Position numbers and translations under genes: made by a program. From Desulfobacteraceae bacterium (lineage in GTDB: Bacteria; Desulfobacterota; Desulfobacteria; Desulfobacterales; Desulfosalsimonadaceae), in assembly GCA_003599885.1 (NCBI GenBank), contig QZKW01000030.1:1-64000 (forward strand): a DNA stretch of 64,000 bases, read 5' to 3'. Below the pieces are notes generated by a model. That model saw nothing but the letters and a program-made list of their open reading frames with translations. It was not told the origin of the DNA and searched no databases. Numbering within the stretch: position 1 is the stretch's first letter; the number at the start of each line of letters is the position of its first letter. Positions 18,646 to 28,349 of this stretch are shown here, in pieces.

Positions 18646-19062
18646 TCAGGCTATCCGGCTTTTTAAATGTTTTTCCATCAACTCGTCGATAAGATGGGGC
18701 AACGGAATCGCAGTGGCTCCGACAATGATGACGTTTTCCTGAAGCAGGGGCAGAAGGAATTTTTGTGCCGGGCTGGACGCCACAGCTTCGGCCATTTTCG
18801 GGGTGACTTCCCCCATCATGGCGTTTGCCATGACTATTCCGATGGGCCCAATGATCAGGTCCACCTTCGAAACCGTTTGCACGATCGCGTTTTCACCGGT
18901 CGCCCCCCGGTTGGCTTTTGCTTTGAGCATCTGAGAAGTGGCGATGGCGTTGGTGCCCAGGGCGATCAGTTCAAGAGAATCGTCACACCCTTCCCTGAGC
19001 TTTTTGATGATGAAAGCGCCGATGCCGCCGCCCTGACCGTCTATAATACAAATTTTATTCAT
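18646..19062 (-). CDS. DUF3842 family protein
   Basis: A 138-residue protein beginning IDGQGGGIGAFIIKKL, a nucleotide-binding-like glycine-rich loop, with later conserved-looking segments (ALGTNAIATSQMLKAKA near residue 38, TGENAIV near residue 57, GPIGIVMANAMMGE near residue 72). It matches DUF3842, a family of unknown function common in anaerobes. Its start overlaps the NYN-gene stop by ATGA, so both are translationally coupled, and cooT follows after 29 bases. The function is not known; the association with CooT suggests metal or cofactor matters (inference only). Confidence 0.8.
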   Translation of the reverse strand: MNKICIIDGQGGGIGAFIIKKLREGCDDSLELIALGTNAIATSQMLKAKANRGATGENAIVQTVSKVDLIIGPIGIVMANAMMGEVTPKMAEAVASSPAQKFLLPLLQENVIIVGATAIPLPHLIDELMEKHLKSRIA

Positions 19063-19586
19063 AGCTTATTCAGTTTTTTCTGATTCAACCGCTGTTTTTT
19101 AGTCAACCGCTTTGATGGCCCTTTTTTTTTCGTGGTCAAGGCCCATCTTTCGTCCCCTCCGGATTCGGGGACCATGCCCTTTACATCCATAAATGCGGCC
19201 AAGGCCATTTTTCCCTCGAATTCCACAGCGCTGATCGTGGCGGCCCCCTGTCCGGCAGCATAGTCAACCACTTCCCGATCCGAACTCACCACCAGGGCTT
19301 TTTGTTTGTCATGGGCGGCCATCCGCTTGATGACCGCATCCGCAGTTTCCCCCTGCCTGGAAAACCGAATTTTTATGCCTTTTTCCTGATCCCGGCTGTC
19401 ATATAGGGCAAATTCCCCGGACCCGTCAAACACAACGGTAATGGGATGCCCTTTTAATCGCTTATATGCCGCCAGCATGTCAATCAGCGCCTGCCGGCCT
19501 TCCGCCAGATCCCTTCGGTCCAGGGCTGATAGAGTTGGGGATTGCCGGATCACATTATACCCGTCAACAATAATATGAACGGTCAT
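19059..19586 (-). CDS. NYN-domain (YacP-like) ribonuclease
   Basis: A 175-residue protein with the NYN/PIN-type start (HIIVDGYNVI) and acidic residues arranged as in YacP: Asp in DGYN, Asp in VVFDGSGE near residue 50, and DREVVDYA near residue 105. YacP (Rae1) of Bacillus is a ribosome-associated endoribonuclease. The C-terminal tail is very basic (TTKKKGPSKRLTKKQRL), suitable for RNA binding. It lies directly downstream of parB (16 bases) and is coupled to the DUF3842 gene. Probably part of a parA-parB-NYN-DUF3842-cooT-ispH operon on the minus strand. Confidence 0.8.
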   Translation of the reverse strand: MTVHIIVDGYNVIRQSPTLSALDRRDLAEGRQALIDMLAAYKRLKGHPITVVFDGSGEFALYDSRDQEKGIKIRFSRQGETADAVIKRMAAHDKQKALVVSSDREVVDYAAGQGAATISAVEFEGKMALAAFMDVKGMVPESGGDERWALTTKKKGPSKRLTKKQRLNQKKLNKL

Positions 19587-19601
19587 GAGAACCCGTTCGC
19601 C

Positions 19602-20516
19602 CTATCCGTCAGCCTGAAACAGACCCAGCAGGCGATCCAGGTCATCATTGCTGTAAAATTCGATTTCCACTTTGCCTTTTTGCCCCCGCCGCCGGATCAT
19701 GACTTTGGTGCCGAAATACCGGGCCAGATTTTCCTCAATGCTTGAAAAATGGATATCATCAGAACGTTTGACCGGCTTCGGGTCCGCCTCCCGCTCCTTG
19801 TTCAGACGGCCGACCAGGGCTTCGGTTTCCCTTACCGACAGCCCCTTGAGAATGATCGTTTTCCACGCCTGGCGCTGAAGCACCGGGGTGTCGGCTGCAA
19901 GCAATGCTCTGGCGTGTCCCATGCTGATCAGTCCGTCTTTTATGGACGACTTGATTTCATCCGGCAGTTGATTGAGCCTTAAAAAATTGGCCACTGCCGA
20001 CCGGCTTTTGCTCACCCGGGCCGCGACTTTCTCCTGGGTCATGTGAAAATCCGTCATCAGCCGCAGATAGGCTTCCGCCTCTTCCATGGGGTTGAGGTTC
20101 TGGCGCTGGACATTCTCGATAATCGACAATTCCAGAAGTTCCGTATCATCGATATTTTTTATAATCACAGGAACCTTAAACAGCCCGGCCATCTTGGCCG
20201 CGCGCAGACGGCGTTCGCCGGCGATCAGCTCATATCCCTGGGGGGCCGCTCTCACCAGCAGGGGCTGAAGAATGCCCTGAACCTTCACCGAATCCGTCAG
20301 CTCCGCCATTTCATTTTCCGGAAAATCCCGGCGCGGCTGATAGGGGTTGGGCATAATCGCATCAATATCACATTCCAATAAATTTCCGGCCGGCACAGGT
20401 TCATGGTCGATCCCCATATCCGGAAAAAGCGCATCCAGGCCTTTTCCCAGGCCGGTGGTCCGCCGCTTTTTCAGCAGGGAACCGCTTTCCTTTGATTTCG
20501 ATTTACCATCCCCCAT
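19602..20516 (-). CDS. parB: chromosome-partitioning protein ParB
   Basis: A 304-residue ParB/Spo0J-type protein. It binds parS sites and spreads as a CTP-dependent clamp, working with ParA to segregate the chromosome origin. Visible features: the basic N-terminus ending in GLGKGLDALF, the CTP-binding region with PYQPRRDF and GERRLRAAKMAGL near residue 105, ENVQRQNLNPMEEAEAY near 140, and the helix-turn-helix (EKVAARVSKSRSAVANFLRL) near 165. The C-terminal dimer domain is short but present. It lies 30 bases downstream of parA. No perfect parS consensus palindrome was noticed in this window. Confidence 0.96.
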   Translation of the reverse strand: MGDGKSKSKESGSLLKKRRTTGLGKGLDALFPDMGIDHEPVPAGNLLECDIDAIMPNPYQPRRDFPENEMAELTDSVKVQGILQPLLVRAAPQGYELIAGERRLRAAKMAGLFKVPVIIKNIDDTELLELSIIENVQRQNLNPMEEAEAYLRLMTDFHMTQEKVAARVSKSRSAVANFLRLNQLPDEIKSSIKDGLISMGHARALLAADTPVLQRQAWKTIILKGLSVRETEALVGRLNKEREADPKPVKRSDDIHFSSIEENLARYFGTKVMIRRRGQKGKVEIEFYSNDDLDRLLGLFQADG

Positions 20517-20546
20517 TCGTAGACCCTTTATTTAATTATGATAGAG

Positions 20547-21335
20547 TTATAGAATAACAATTTTTTCTTTTCGCTGCTTTCCGTTGCGCACTTCCTTTGC
20601 CAGAGCGAGGTAGCTTGTGGAACCCGGCGATGAGGGGTCATAAAAAATAATCGGCTTGCCGTAACTGGGCGCTTCTCCGATCCGGACGGTGCGCGGAATC
20701 CGGGTTTTAAACACCATATTTTTAAAATATTTGACCGCGTTTTCCGCCACCTGATTGGAAAGATTGGTCCGGGCGTCAAACATGGTGAGCAAAATCCCCT
20801 CGATATTTAAGCCCGGATTGAGTCCCTGTTTGATGCGCTTGATGGTCTGCATGAGCTGGCCAAGCCCTTCCAGCGCATAAAACTCGCATTGCAGGGTAAT
20901 GAGCACCGCGTTTGACGCGGTCATGGCGTTTAACGTCAGCAGGCTCAGTGACGGCGGGCAGTCAATAATAATAAAATCAAAATCCCCGGCACAGGGGGCA
21001 AGCAACCGGCTTAATGCTTTTTCCCTGTCGTCATCCGCCATCATTTCGACTTCAAACCCGATCAGCTCGGTCCGCGACGGCATGACCGACAAATAAGGGA
21101 TGCCGGTTTCCGATATGATATCCGCCGCATCCGCCTGCCCGATCAGCCCGTGATACAGGGTTTTGGAAATTTTCCGCTTGTCGATGCCCAGCCCGGTGGT
21201 GGCATTGGCCTGGGGATCACAGTCCACCAGAAGGGTTTTCTTTTTTGCAACCGCCAGAGCCGCGGCAAGATTGACGGCGGTGGTGGTTTTACCGACCCCG
21301 CCTTTTTGATTCGCGATACAGATTGTATGTGCCAT
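20547..21335 (-). CDS. parA: chromosome-partitioning ATPase ParA
   Basis: A 262-residue ParA/Soj-type deviant Walker ATPase: KGGVGKTTT motif at about residues 11-19, DCDPQANATTGLG near 39, and DCPPSLSLLTLNAM near 125. It partners ParB in chromosome segregation and cell-cycle control. The N-terminus AHTICIANQKGG is the canonical form with no regulatory extension, so it is a chromosomal type rather than a plasmid type. The ATG at 21333-21335 stands alone at the head of the minus-strand run. The 137-base gap to the divergent protease gene must hold both promoters. Confidence 0.96.
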   Translation of the reverse strand: MAHTICIANQKGGVGKTTTAVNLAAALAVAKKKTLLVDCDPQANATTGLGIDKRKISKTLYHGLIGQADAADIISETGIPYLSVMPSRTELIGFEVEMMADDDREKALSRLLAPCAGDFDFIIIDCPPSLSLLTLNAMTASNAVLITLQCEFYALEGLGQLMQTIKRIKQGLNPGLNIEGILLTMFDARTNLSNQVAENAVKYFKNMVFKTRIPRTVRIGEAPSYGKPIIFYDPSSPGSTSYLALAKEVRNGKQRKEKIVIL

Positions 21336-21472
21336 AATGGGGAAAGCCTTACCATAAAAAACGCTGTTTGAAAAGTGGATTACACTGTGTCATAATCTTG
21401 GGTTATGTTCAACACTGATGTTAAAGCAATTATTATGAATTTATAATCCTCGGCAAATTACGGACAGACCTG

Positions 21473-22927
21473 ATGAAACGTCATACATTCAATCCGCGTG
21501 CGTGTAAATTTAAAAAAATCATTTCCCTGTGGACATGCGCAGCGATTCTTTTCTGCGGATTGATCACTCCTGAGACTGCGTCATCCCTGTCGATCAAGGA
21601 AGAAGACGAGCTGTCAAAAGAATTTCTCAAAGCCGTGTTCCAGGAGCTTGAAGTCATACAAGATCCTGTAATCAATCATTATATAAACAAAGTTGGACAT
21701 AAGATCGTTGCAGGCATGCCGGAACAGCCGTTTCCCTACCAGTTTTACGCTGTGCGGCAGGACGCCTACAATGCGTTTGCCGGGCCGGGAGGCCATATTT
21801 TTATATTTTCCGGCTTGTTTATCGCGCTGGATACTGAAGATGAGCTGGCCGCCCTTCTGTCCCATGAAATCGCCCATGTTTCGTGCCGCCATATTTCAGA
21901 CATGATGCAGAAATCAAAAAAAACAGGCCTGGCAACCATGGCCGGGGTGGTGGCCGGCATTTTGATCGGCCTGGGAGGGGCCGGCACTGCGGGCAGCGCC
22001 CTGACCGTCGGATCCATGGCGGCCGGTCAATCGGCGGCCCTTGCCTACAGCCGGGAAAATGAAATGCAGGCCGACCAGATCGGACGCACCTATCTTCAAA
22101 AAGCCGGTTACCAGCTATCCGGCCTCCAGTCCGTGCTGAAAAAAATCCGGGCCACGGACTGGTTCGGGCCGAATGAAATACCGACCTACCTCAAAACCCA
22201 TCCGGCAACCGAAGACCGGATCATAAACGCAGACAACCTTCTGGAAAACCGGCCAGCGCTGCCGACTGTAAAAAATGAGGCCTTTGAAAGGGCCCATACC
22301 CGGATGTTGGCATTGTATGGAAACCCGGACCAGGCTGCCCGGATTTTTAAAAACCAGTTGGATGAGAATCCGGATAATGCCATGGCCCACTATGGGTATG
22401 GCCTTGTCATGGGAAAAAGCGGCAACGCAAAAGCCGCCGTCAGTCATTTAACCATTGCCCTTCAGCACCTGCCGGATGACCCCTACCTCAAAACCGATCT
22501 GGGACAGGCCTGTTTCCTGGCCGGAGATTATCAGCGGGCGCTGGAACTCTTGACCAGCGCCCCCCATAACACGCCGGATAAATACCTGTATCTGGGCCGC
22601 ACACAAATGGCGCTTGAGCGGTATAGCGATGCCGCGGATAACTTTAAGCAGCTTATCAGCGATGATCCGGATTATGTGGAAGCTTATTTTCTGATGGGTG
22701 AAGCAAAAGGAAAAATGAATGAACTGGGCAGCGCCCATTATTATCTGGGAGAGTTTTCCCTGAAAAAAGATGACTTAAAAAGCGCCCGGTTCCATTTAAA
22801 CAAAGCGCTGGAATATGAAAAAGATCCAGCGCAAATCGAAAAAATCAAGGAATTCTTAAAAGAGATCGATGAATCCGAATCTTTTTTTGGCAAACGCAGA
22901 CCGGAAAAGAAAAAAGAAGGGGAATGA
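21473..22927 (+). CDS. M48 metalloprotease with TPR repeats (BepA/YfgC-like)
   Basis: A 484-residue secreted protein. The N-terminus is basic and hydrophobic (about 1-40, ending ETASSLS), a likely signal peptide. The zinc protease site HEIAH (His131, Glu132, His135) is present, with the downstream zinc Glu in the YSRENEMQAD region near 195. A glycine-rich hydrophobic stretch (about 158-190) between them may sit on a membrane. Residues about 300-465 contain TPR-type repeats (MAHYGYGLVMGKSGNAK, YLKTDLGQACFLAGDY). BepA in E. coli assists outer-membrane protein (LptD/BamA) assembly and quality control in the periplasm; the same is likely here. It is convergent with the EF-G gene. Confidence 0.9.
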   Translation: MKRHTFNPRACKFKKIISLWTCAAILFCGLITPETASSLSIKEEDELSKEFLKAVFQELEVIQDPVINHYINKVGHKIVAGMPEQPFPYQFYAVRQDAYNAFAGPGGHIFIFSGLFIALDTEDELAALLSHEIAHVSCRHISDMMQKSKKTGLATMAGVVAGILIGLGGAGTAGSALTVGSMAAGQSAALAYSRENEMQADQIGRTYLQKAGYQLSGLQSVLKKIRATDWFGPNEIPTYLKTHPATEDRIINADNLLENRPALPTVKNEAFERAHTRMLALYGNPDQAARIFKNQLDENPDNAMAHYGYGLVMGKSGNAKAAVSHLTIALQHLPDDPYLKTDLGQACFLAGDYQRALELLTSAPHNTPDKYLYLGRTQMALERYSDAADNFKQLISDDPDYVEAYFLMGEAKGKMNELGSAHYYLGEFSLKKDDLKSARFHLNKALEYEKDPAQIEKIKEFLKEIDESESFFGKRRPEKKKEGE

Positions 22928-22944
22928 CAGAAGATGCCCCCTTA

Positions 22945-24987
22945 TTAGTTTTTCCCCTGCTTGTCAAAATGCGAGAACTGCATGGTGAAATTTCCCCGGC
23001 CCTGGGAGGAAGACCGCAGCGCCGTTGAATACCCGAACATCTTGGACAATGGCACCACAGCGGCAACTACCTGACTGCCCGCCTTGGAAGAAATGGATTC
23101 GATTTTTCCGCCCCGTGCGTTCAGGTCACCGATCACTTCCCCCATGAACGCATCCGGCACAAACACCTCCACCGCCATAATGGGCTCCAGAAGATAGGGC
23201 TCTCCTTTTTTAAAGGCCTCACGGCAGGCCATGGAAGCACTCACGGTATAGGCCAGGTCTGAGCCCAAAGAATCCTTATACGCGCCTCCGGTCAGCACCG
23301 CCTCCACATCCACCACCGGATACCCCATCAAATGCCCGTATTCCATCGCCTCTTTCACCCCTTTTTCAATGGCGGGCAGATAAATTTCCGGAATGGTTCC
23401 TGCGGGAATTTCAGACCGGAAACGCGTACCGGCACCCCTTGAAAGGGGCTTGATGGATAGTTCCACTTCAGCGAAATGGCGTTGTCCGGCCACTTCCTTC
23501 TCAAACACGGCAGAAGCGGATGCCGGCTTACCCACGGATTCGCGGTAAACGACCTGGGGTTTTCCCACATTCACACTGGTGTTAAATTCCCGCTGCATGC
23601 GGCTGGTAATGACTTCAAGGTGCAGTTCTCCCATACCGGACAGGATGGTCTGGCCGGTGTCCTCATCCTGCCGGACCTGAAGGGTGGGGTCTTCAGCCAT
23701 CAGTTTTTCCAGCACCTGCTCCAGTTTTTCCTGGTCACTATGGGTTTTGGGTTCCACGGAAATGGAAATCACCGGTTTGTGAAATTCCATTTTTTCCAGG
23801 AGTACCGGAGAATCCGGGTCACAAAGGGTTTCTCCGGTGGAAGAATCCTTGAGCCCCACCACACCGACAATACTGCCCGCATCCGCTGTTTCAATCCGCT
23901 CCCGTTTATTGGCGTGCATCATCATAATCCGGGATATTTTTTCTTTTTTCTTTCGGGAGGGATTATACACATCCGCCCCGGATTTCAACTGGCCGCTGTA
24001 TATCCGGACAAAAGAGAGTTTCCGTCCTTCCATCATCGACACTTTAAATATCAGGGCCACCAGCGGGCCGTTCTTTTTAACAGGGACTTGAATGAGCTCT
24101 CCGGATTCCGGATGATGTCCCTGAATGGGCGGCACATCCATCGGACTCGGCAAATAGGTAACGATGGCGTCCAGAAGCGGCTGAATACCTTTATTTTTTA
24201 ATGCGGCCCCACAGAGAAGCGGCACCAGCTTCAGATGGAGGGTCGCTTTCCGGATGGCCGCCGTCAGTTGATCAACCGATATGGGCGATTCTTCAAGATA
24301 GGCATCCATGAGTGCGTCATCGGATTCCGCAACCCGTTCCACCAGCTTTTCCCGGTATTTTACCGCCTGGTCCATTAAATGCGCTTCAATCTCCATGCTG
24401 CGGATTTCAGCATCGGGACCATCCGATTCCCACATCATCTGCCGCATGGTCAGCAGGTCGATGACGCCTTTAAAGCTGTCTTCCTGCCCCACCGGCAACT
24501 GAAGAAGGAGGGGTTCGGCGTTCAGGCGTTCCCTGATCATGTCGACGGTCCGGAAAAAATCAGCACCCACCCGGTCCATTTTATTGATAAATGCCATTTT
24601 CGGCACCAGGTATTTATCCGCCTGCCGCCAAACGGTTTCAGACTGGGGTTCCACCCCGCCCACCGCGCAAAAAACGCCCACCGCACCGTCCAGAACCCTC
24701 AAAGACCGTTCCACTTCAATGGTAAAATCCACATGGCCGGGGGTATCGATAATATGGATGTCGCTGGTCTTCCACTTGCAGGTGGTCACTGCCGACGTTA
24801 TGGTGATGCCCCGCTCCTGCTCATCCGGCATCCAGTCCATGGTCGCCTCCCCGTCATGGACCTCGCCGATTTTATGGGACCGCCCGGTATAATAAAGAAT
24901 CCTCTCCGTGACCGTGGTTTTACCCGCGTCAATGTGGGCGATAATCCCGATATTGCGAATGTGTTGAATGGGTCTGCTCTGATTCAT
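22945..24987 (-). CDS. fusA: translation elongation factor G paralogue
   Basis: A translational GTPase of 680 residues from the ATG at 24985-24987. That start gives the normal EF-G N-terminus ([20 protein letters not shown]); the frame also has an ATG at 25062, but the added 25 residues do not look like EF-G, so 24987 is preferred. G1 [10 protein letters not shown]2 region [10 protein letters not shown]3 DTPGHVDF and G4 NKMD are all present, followed by the domain II-V pattern with RYSE-like end motifs. EF-G drives ribosomal translocation. It is not next to rpsL, rpsG or tuf here, so it may be the second paralogue (EF-G2 type) rather than the main one. Confidence 0.9.
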   Translation of the reverse strand: MNQSRPIQHIRNIGIIAHIDAGKTTVTERILYYTGRSHKIGEVHDGEATMDWMPDEQERGITITSAVTTCKWKTSDIHIIDTPGHVDFTIEVERSLRVLDGAVGVFCAVGGVEPQSETVWRQADKYLVPKMAFINKMDRVGADFFRTVDMIRERLNAEPLLLQLPVGQEDSFKGVIDLLTMRQMMWESDGPDAEIRSMEIEAHLMDQAVKYREKLVERVAESDDALMDAYLEESPISVDQLTAAIRKATLHLKLVPLLCGAALKNKGIQPLLDAIVTYLPSPMDVPPIQGHHPESGELIQVPVKKNGPLVALIFKVSMMEGRKLSFVRIYSGQLKSGADVYNPSRKKKEKISRIMMMHANKRERIETADAGSIVGVVGLKDSSTGETLCDPDSPVLLEKMEFHKPVISISVEPKTHSDQEKLEQVLEKLMAEDPTLQVRQDEDTGQTILSGMGELHLEVITSRMQREFNTSVNVGKPQVVYRESVGKPASASAVFEKEVAGQRHFAEVELSIKPLSRGAGTRFRSEIPAGTIPEIYLPAIEKGVKEAMEYGHLMGYPVVDVEAVLTGGAYKDSLGSDLAYTVSASMACREAFKKGEPYLLEPIMAVEVFVPDAFMGEVIGDLNARGGKIESISSKAGSQVVAAVVPLSKMFGYSTALRSSSQGRGNFTMQFSHFDKQGKN

Positions 24988-25357
24988 CTGAATGTGCGTC
25001 TCATATATAGCGTTGGTGACAGGATGTACCGGATGCGGCGTCATTCGCGTGTCAACCGGCATTAAAATCCGGGTATTTTATGCAAGTTAATTTTTTCTGT
25101 CAATTCAATAAACATTCATTAAAAATGATGGGAACGTTCTTGACTTTGATTTTTTTTTCATGTTTTATAATTCCTTTTATTTTTTTTATGTTTTTGAATT
25201 TGACCGGCCCCTGAGGGCGCCGCCAATTAAAAAAATATTTATTATATTATTAATTACATACACTTGAAATAACGCTTTTTTGCCCGAATGCATTTGATGT
25301 CGGAAAAATGGATATCGAGGCAGATATGCGTGTTTCGCCTAAAAGGAGGGAATCCTC
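24988..25357. other. intergenic region upstream of the metV-metF-hdr run
   Basis: A 370-base divergent gap, AT-rich in its right half, with no convincing gene. A perfect TATAAT (25166-25171) lies downstream of TTGACT (25140-25145), but the spacer is 20 bases, so the promoter is doubtful. Another TTGACC is at 25200. A GC-rich short hairpin (GCCC/GGGC near 25207-25218) is weak. The gap presumably carries the promoters for both the EF-G gene and the metV operon. AGGAGG just before 25358 is the ribosome-binding site of metV. Confidence 0.4.
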
Positions 25358-26032
25358 ATGATTGTTGCAGAAAGAAAGCCTTTTGATGAAATCAGGCAGC
25401 TAATAAAAGGTTACAAAAGAGTTCTGACCGTGGGCTGTGGCACCTGTGTGGCCGTCTGCCTTGCCGGTGGTGAAAAAGAAGTGGGCGTCTTAAACGCCGA
25501 ACTCAAACTCAGCCAGAAAACTGAAGCGGAGCCGGCCGGTTTTGGCGAAGCGACGGTCCAGCGCCAGTGCGATATGGAATTTTTGGATGAAATTCAACAC
25601 ATGGTGGGTGATTACGATGCCATCCTGTCCATGGCCTGCGGTGCAGGCATCCAGTTTATGGCCGAGCGGTACCCGGATATCCCGGTTCTGCCCGCCGTCA
25701 ATACCGTGTTTATCGGTGTAAACAAGGACGTTGGCTGGTACGAAGAACGCTGCAAAGCCTGCGGAAACTGCGCTCTGGGAGTAACCGGCGGCATTTGCCC
25801 GGTCACCATGTGCGCCAAAAGCCTGTTTAACGGGCCCTGCGGCGGCACCAACCAGCAAAGCTGCGAAATCAATGCCGACCAACCCTGTGCGTGGCACATG
25901 ATTTACACCCGGCTCGAAAGGCAGGGGCGTCTGGACAATATTCTGCAGATATTTCCGGCAAACGACTGGCGGAACCAGAAACCGCAGACGCTGGTCCAGC
26001 CGGGGTATGAGGAAAGAAAAGCATCTGAATAG
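25358..26032 (+). CDS. metV: MetV-like iron-sulfur/zinc protein (methylene-THF reductase partner)
   Basis: A 224-residue Cys-rich protein of the MTHFR_C zinc-finger family, which accompanies MetF in acetogens. Cys27, Cys30 and Cys34 lie in GCGTCVAVC, a second cluster appears as ERCKACGNC with further Cys near residues 147, 152 and 162, and CGGTNQQSCEIN closes the pattern. These residues probably bind Fe-S clusters or zinc and move electrons to MetF. It has a strong AGGAGG ribosome-binding site, and metF follows after 94 bases. In Moorella MetV is part of the MetFV-HdrABC-MvhD complex; the genes downstream here have the same types. Family known, complex membership inferred. Confidence 0.88.
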   Translation: MIVAERKPFDEIRQLIKGYKRVLTVGCGTCVAVCLAGGEKEVGVLNAELKLSQKTEAEPAGFGEATVQRQCDMEFLDEIQHMVGDYDAILSMACGAGIQFMAERYPDIPVLPAVNTVFIGVNKDVGWYEERCKACGNCALGVTGGICPVTMCAKSLFNGPCGGTNQQSCEINADQPCAWHMIYTRLERQGRLDNILQIFPANDWRNQKPQTLVQPGYEERKASE

Positions 26033-26126
26033 CAATTATTTTGAACATACTGTCAGTATTGGTTATTTTGTCGACCGGTTTTAGATCCTGCCGATAGCAT
26101 ATGACTTTAAAAAAGAGGAAGATATT

Positions 26127-27050
26127 ATGAAATCAGGAAGCACACTTGAAAAAATCTTGACCGCCGGACACTTTGCTTTCACCGGAGAGTTGGGCCCCCC
26201 ACGCGGTTCGAATATCGAAGCCATCCGAAAAAAGGCCGAGCCGTTAAAAGGGATGGTGGATGCGGTGAATATCACCGACAACCAGACTGCTGTGGTCCGT
26301 ATGTCCAGCTGGGCGGCGTCTCTGTTCGCCATTTCCGAGGGACTGGAGCCGAACTACCAGATGGTGTGCCGGGACCGGAACCGTCTGGCCATGCAGGGCG
26401 ACATCCTTGGGGCGTCGGCCCACGGCATCCGCAATATGCTGTGCCTTTCCGGCGACCACCAACAATTCGGCGACCATCCCCAGTCCAAGGGCGTGTTTGA
26501 CATTGATTCCACCCAGTTGATTCAAATGGTCAAAAAAATGCGGGATGAAGGCCAGTTCCTGAACGGTCAGGAAATCGACGGGCCGCCTAAAATTTTTATC
26601 GGCGCCGCAGCCAATCCGTTTGCAGAGCCTTTTGAATGGCGGATTTACCGGCTGGCCAAAAAAATCCAGGCGGGTGCGGATTTCGTCCAGACCCAGTGTG
26701 TTTTCAACATGGAAAAAATGCGGGAATGGGTTAAACGGGCCAACGACATGGGCCTGACCGAAAAAGTCTATATTCTGGCCGGCGTGACCCCCATGAAAAG
26801 TCTTGGTATGGCGCGATATATGAAATCCAAGGTGCCGGGAATGGATGTGCCGGATCATGTGATTGACCGTCTGAAAGGCGTGGAAAAAGGCAAACAGGCT
26901 GAGGAAGGCATTAAAATGGCCTGTGAACAGATTGCGGAATTCAAGGAAATGAAAGGCATTGCCGGTGTCCATCTCATGCCGATTGAATGGGAACATAAAG
27001 TCCCTGAAATCGCTGAACGGGCGAACATGCTTCCGAGACCGAATGTATAA
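26127..27050 (+). CDS. metF: methylenetetrahydrofolate reductase
   Basis: A 307-residue MTHFR of the MetF family. It converts methylene-THF to methyl-THF (or the reverse in oxidative C1 metabolism), using an FAD cofactor. The family barrel motifs are seen: GEIGPPRG-like start (FTGELGPPRGSNIEAI), NITDNQ strand near residue 49, GDHQQFGDHP loop near 112 and the FVQTQCVFN strand near 190 with the catalytic-type residues of the TIM barrel. It is a short form without regulatory extension, common in anaerobes. It lies between metV and the HdrA-like gene on one strand, with intervals of 94 and 63 bases. Electrons are likely supplied by the Hdr-type subunits that follow. Confidence 0.95.
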   Translation: MKSGSTLEKILTAGHFAFTGELGPPRGSNIEAIRKKAEPLKGMVDAVNITDNQTAVVRMSSWAASLFAISEGLEPNYQMVCRDRNRLAMQGDILGASAHGIRNMLCLSGDHQQFGDHPQSKGVFDIDSTQLIQMVKKMRDEGQFLNGQEIDGPPKIFIGAAANPFAEPFEWRIYRLAKKIQAGADFVQTQCVFNMEKMREWVKRANDMGLTEKVYILAGVTPMKSLGMARYMKSKVPGMDVPDHVIDRLKGVEKGKQAEEGIKMACEQIAEFKEMKGIAGVHLMPIEWEHKVPEIAERANMLPRPNV

Positions 27051-27113
27051 TCGCCTGATCGCGCCCATCACTTGGGGCATCCGCAATATAAATATGAAGG
27101 AGTTTGCAAACAA

Positions 27114-28349
27114 ATGGAGACGAAAAATGTCTTAGTCATCGGCGGTGGAATCGCCGGGATGACGACTGCCTTTGAGCTTGCCGAAGCCGGATTGAATGTG
27201 CATCTGGTGGAGAAAAGCGGCTTTCTGGGCGGCCATGCCATCCAGTATACCTGCAAAGCAACGGCTGAATGCCTGCAATGCGGAGCGTGTTCCGTGGAAA
27301 AAATGCTGAAAAATGTCATTGAATCCGGCAATATCACCATTCATTTATCCACTGAAGTTGAAACCATTGAACGATCGGGGGGCTATGCCCTTACCTTAAA
27401 AAAAAGCGCCGCGTATATTGACCCGGCCAAATGCACCAACTGCGGTGTCTGTTATGAGAAATACAAGGGTACCGGCATCATCGCCCAGGGATATTCAAAA
27501 AACAACTTCCCCCTTTATGCCATCTGCCCCGAAAAATTAAACAATGATGCGGCGGCCCTGAAAAGCGTCTGCCCGGAAGGGGCCATATCGATATCTGATG
27601 CTCCTTCATTTTGCCAGATCTCCGTTGACGCCGTAATCATTGCCAGCGGATTTGCGCCATTTGACGCAAGAAGAAAAGGCACCTACGGATATTCCCGTTT
27701 TCCCAATGTGGTCAACGGCCTGGACCTGGAACGGATTAAACGTCAATACGGATATCTGGCCCGGCCGTCGGACGGCCAGCCCGCCAAAAAAATCGCCTTT
27801 ATCCAGTGCGTGGGCAGCCGGGATGAGCAACTGGGCAATTTGTGGTGCTCTCAGGTCTGCTGCCCTTATGCGCTCCGGACCGCAGCTTCCGTCAAGCACA
27901 AAAATCCCGACCTGGATTTAACCGTCTTTTATATGGACATTCAGAACACCGGCAAAAGCTTTCCTGTGTTTTATGAAACCTGCAAGGACAATATCCGATT
28001 TATCCGGAGCATTCCGGTGGATATCTTTCCGATTGAAAATGACTGCCTGAACATTCGCTTGTTTGATGAATCGGAAGGTACCCCGGCCATGGAATCCTTT
28101 GATCTGGTGGTGCTTTCCACCGGCATCATGCCGAACCCGGACAACCAGAAACTTTCGGAGCAAATGGCTGCCTCTCTGGATACGGACGGTTTTTTCAAAC
28201 ATGCGGATGGCCTTGACCGGACGGCAACTGCAGCGGAAGGCGTTTTTATCGCCGGCACGGCCCAGGGCCCGAAAACCATTGCGGCCTCCATGGTCCAGGC
28301 CGGTCAGGCCGCCAGCGGGGTTCTGAAATATCTGGGGGTGACCAAATGA
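27114..28349 (+). CDS. HdrA/QmoA-like flavin and iron-sulfur subunit
   Basis: A 411-residue protein of the HdrA/QmoA type. The start at 27114 (METKNVLVIGGG) is preferred over the longer frame (TTG at 27072) because it gives the normal flavin-binding N-terminus and follows AAGGAG. The Rossmann FAD motif GGGIAGMTTAFELAEAGL is at about 10-27. The HdrA-type cysteines are TCKATAECLQCGAC near residues 45-60. A ferredoxin-type set (KCTNCGVC ... ICPEK ... CPEGAI) lies at about 105-160. A later Cys group, QCVGSRDEQLGNLWCSQVCC, near 235 is typical of HdrA. These proteins are flavin relays, bifurcating in some cases. Its stop overlaps the next start by ATGA. Confidence 0.88.
   Translation: METKNVLVIGGGIAGMTTAFELAEAGLNVHLVEKSGFLGGHAIQYTCKATAECLQCGACSVEKMLKNVIESGNITIHLSTEVETIERSGGYALTLKKSAAYIDPAKCTNCGVCYEKYKGTGIIAQGYSKNNFPLYAICPEKLNNDAAALKSVCPEGAISISDAPSFCQISVDAVIIASGFAPFDARRKGTYGYSRFPNVVNGLDLERIKRQYGYLARPSDGQPAKKIAFIQCVGSRDEQLGNLWCSQVCCPYALRTAASVKHKNPDLDLTVFYMDIQNTGKSFPVFYETCKDNIRFIRSIPVDIFPIENDCLNIRLFDESEGTPAMESFDLVVLSTGIMPNPDNQKLSEQMAASLDTDGFFKHADGLDRTATAAEGVFIAGTAQGPKTIAASMVQAGQAASGVLKYLGVTK

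Noticed and set aside
17651-18742. Long plus-strand frame antisense to ispH
   Set aside because: It is a shadow frame of a well-recognised gene (IspH-UbiA), with no family match. The same applies to long antisense frames at 24379-25065, 26244-27113 and 54051-55016.
19602-21473. parS palindrome (consensus like GTTTCACGTGAAAC) near parAB
   Set aside because: No perfect or near-perfect copy was seen in or around the parAB region; sites may lie elsewhere.
22945-25062. EF-G start at 25062 (705 residues)
   Set aside because: The extra 25 residues do not resemble EF-G and there is no ribosome-binding site; the ATG at 24987 gives the normal N-terminus.
25140-25171. Promoter TTGACT/TATAAT before metV
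   Set aside because: The spacer is 20 bases, too long for a normal sigma-70 promoter; kept only as part of the gap description.
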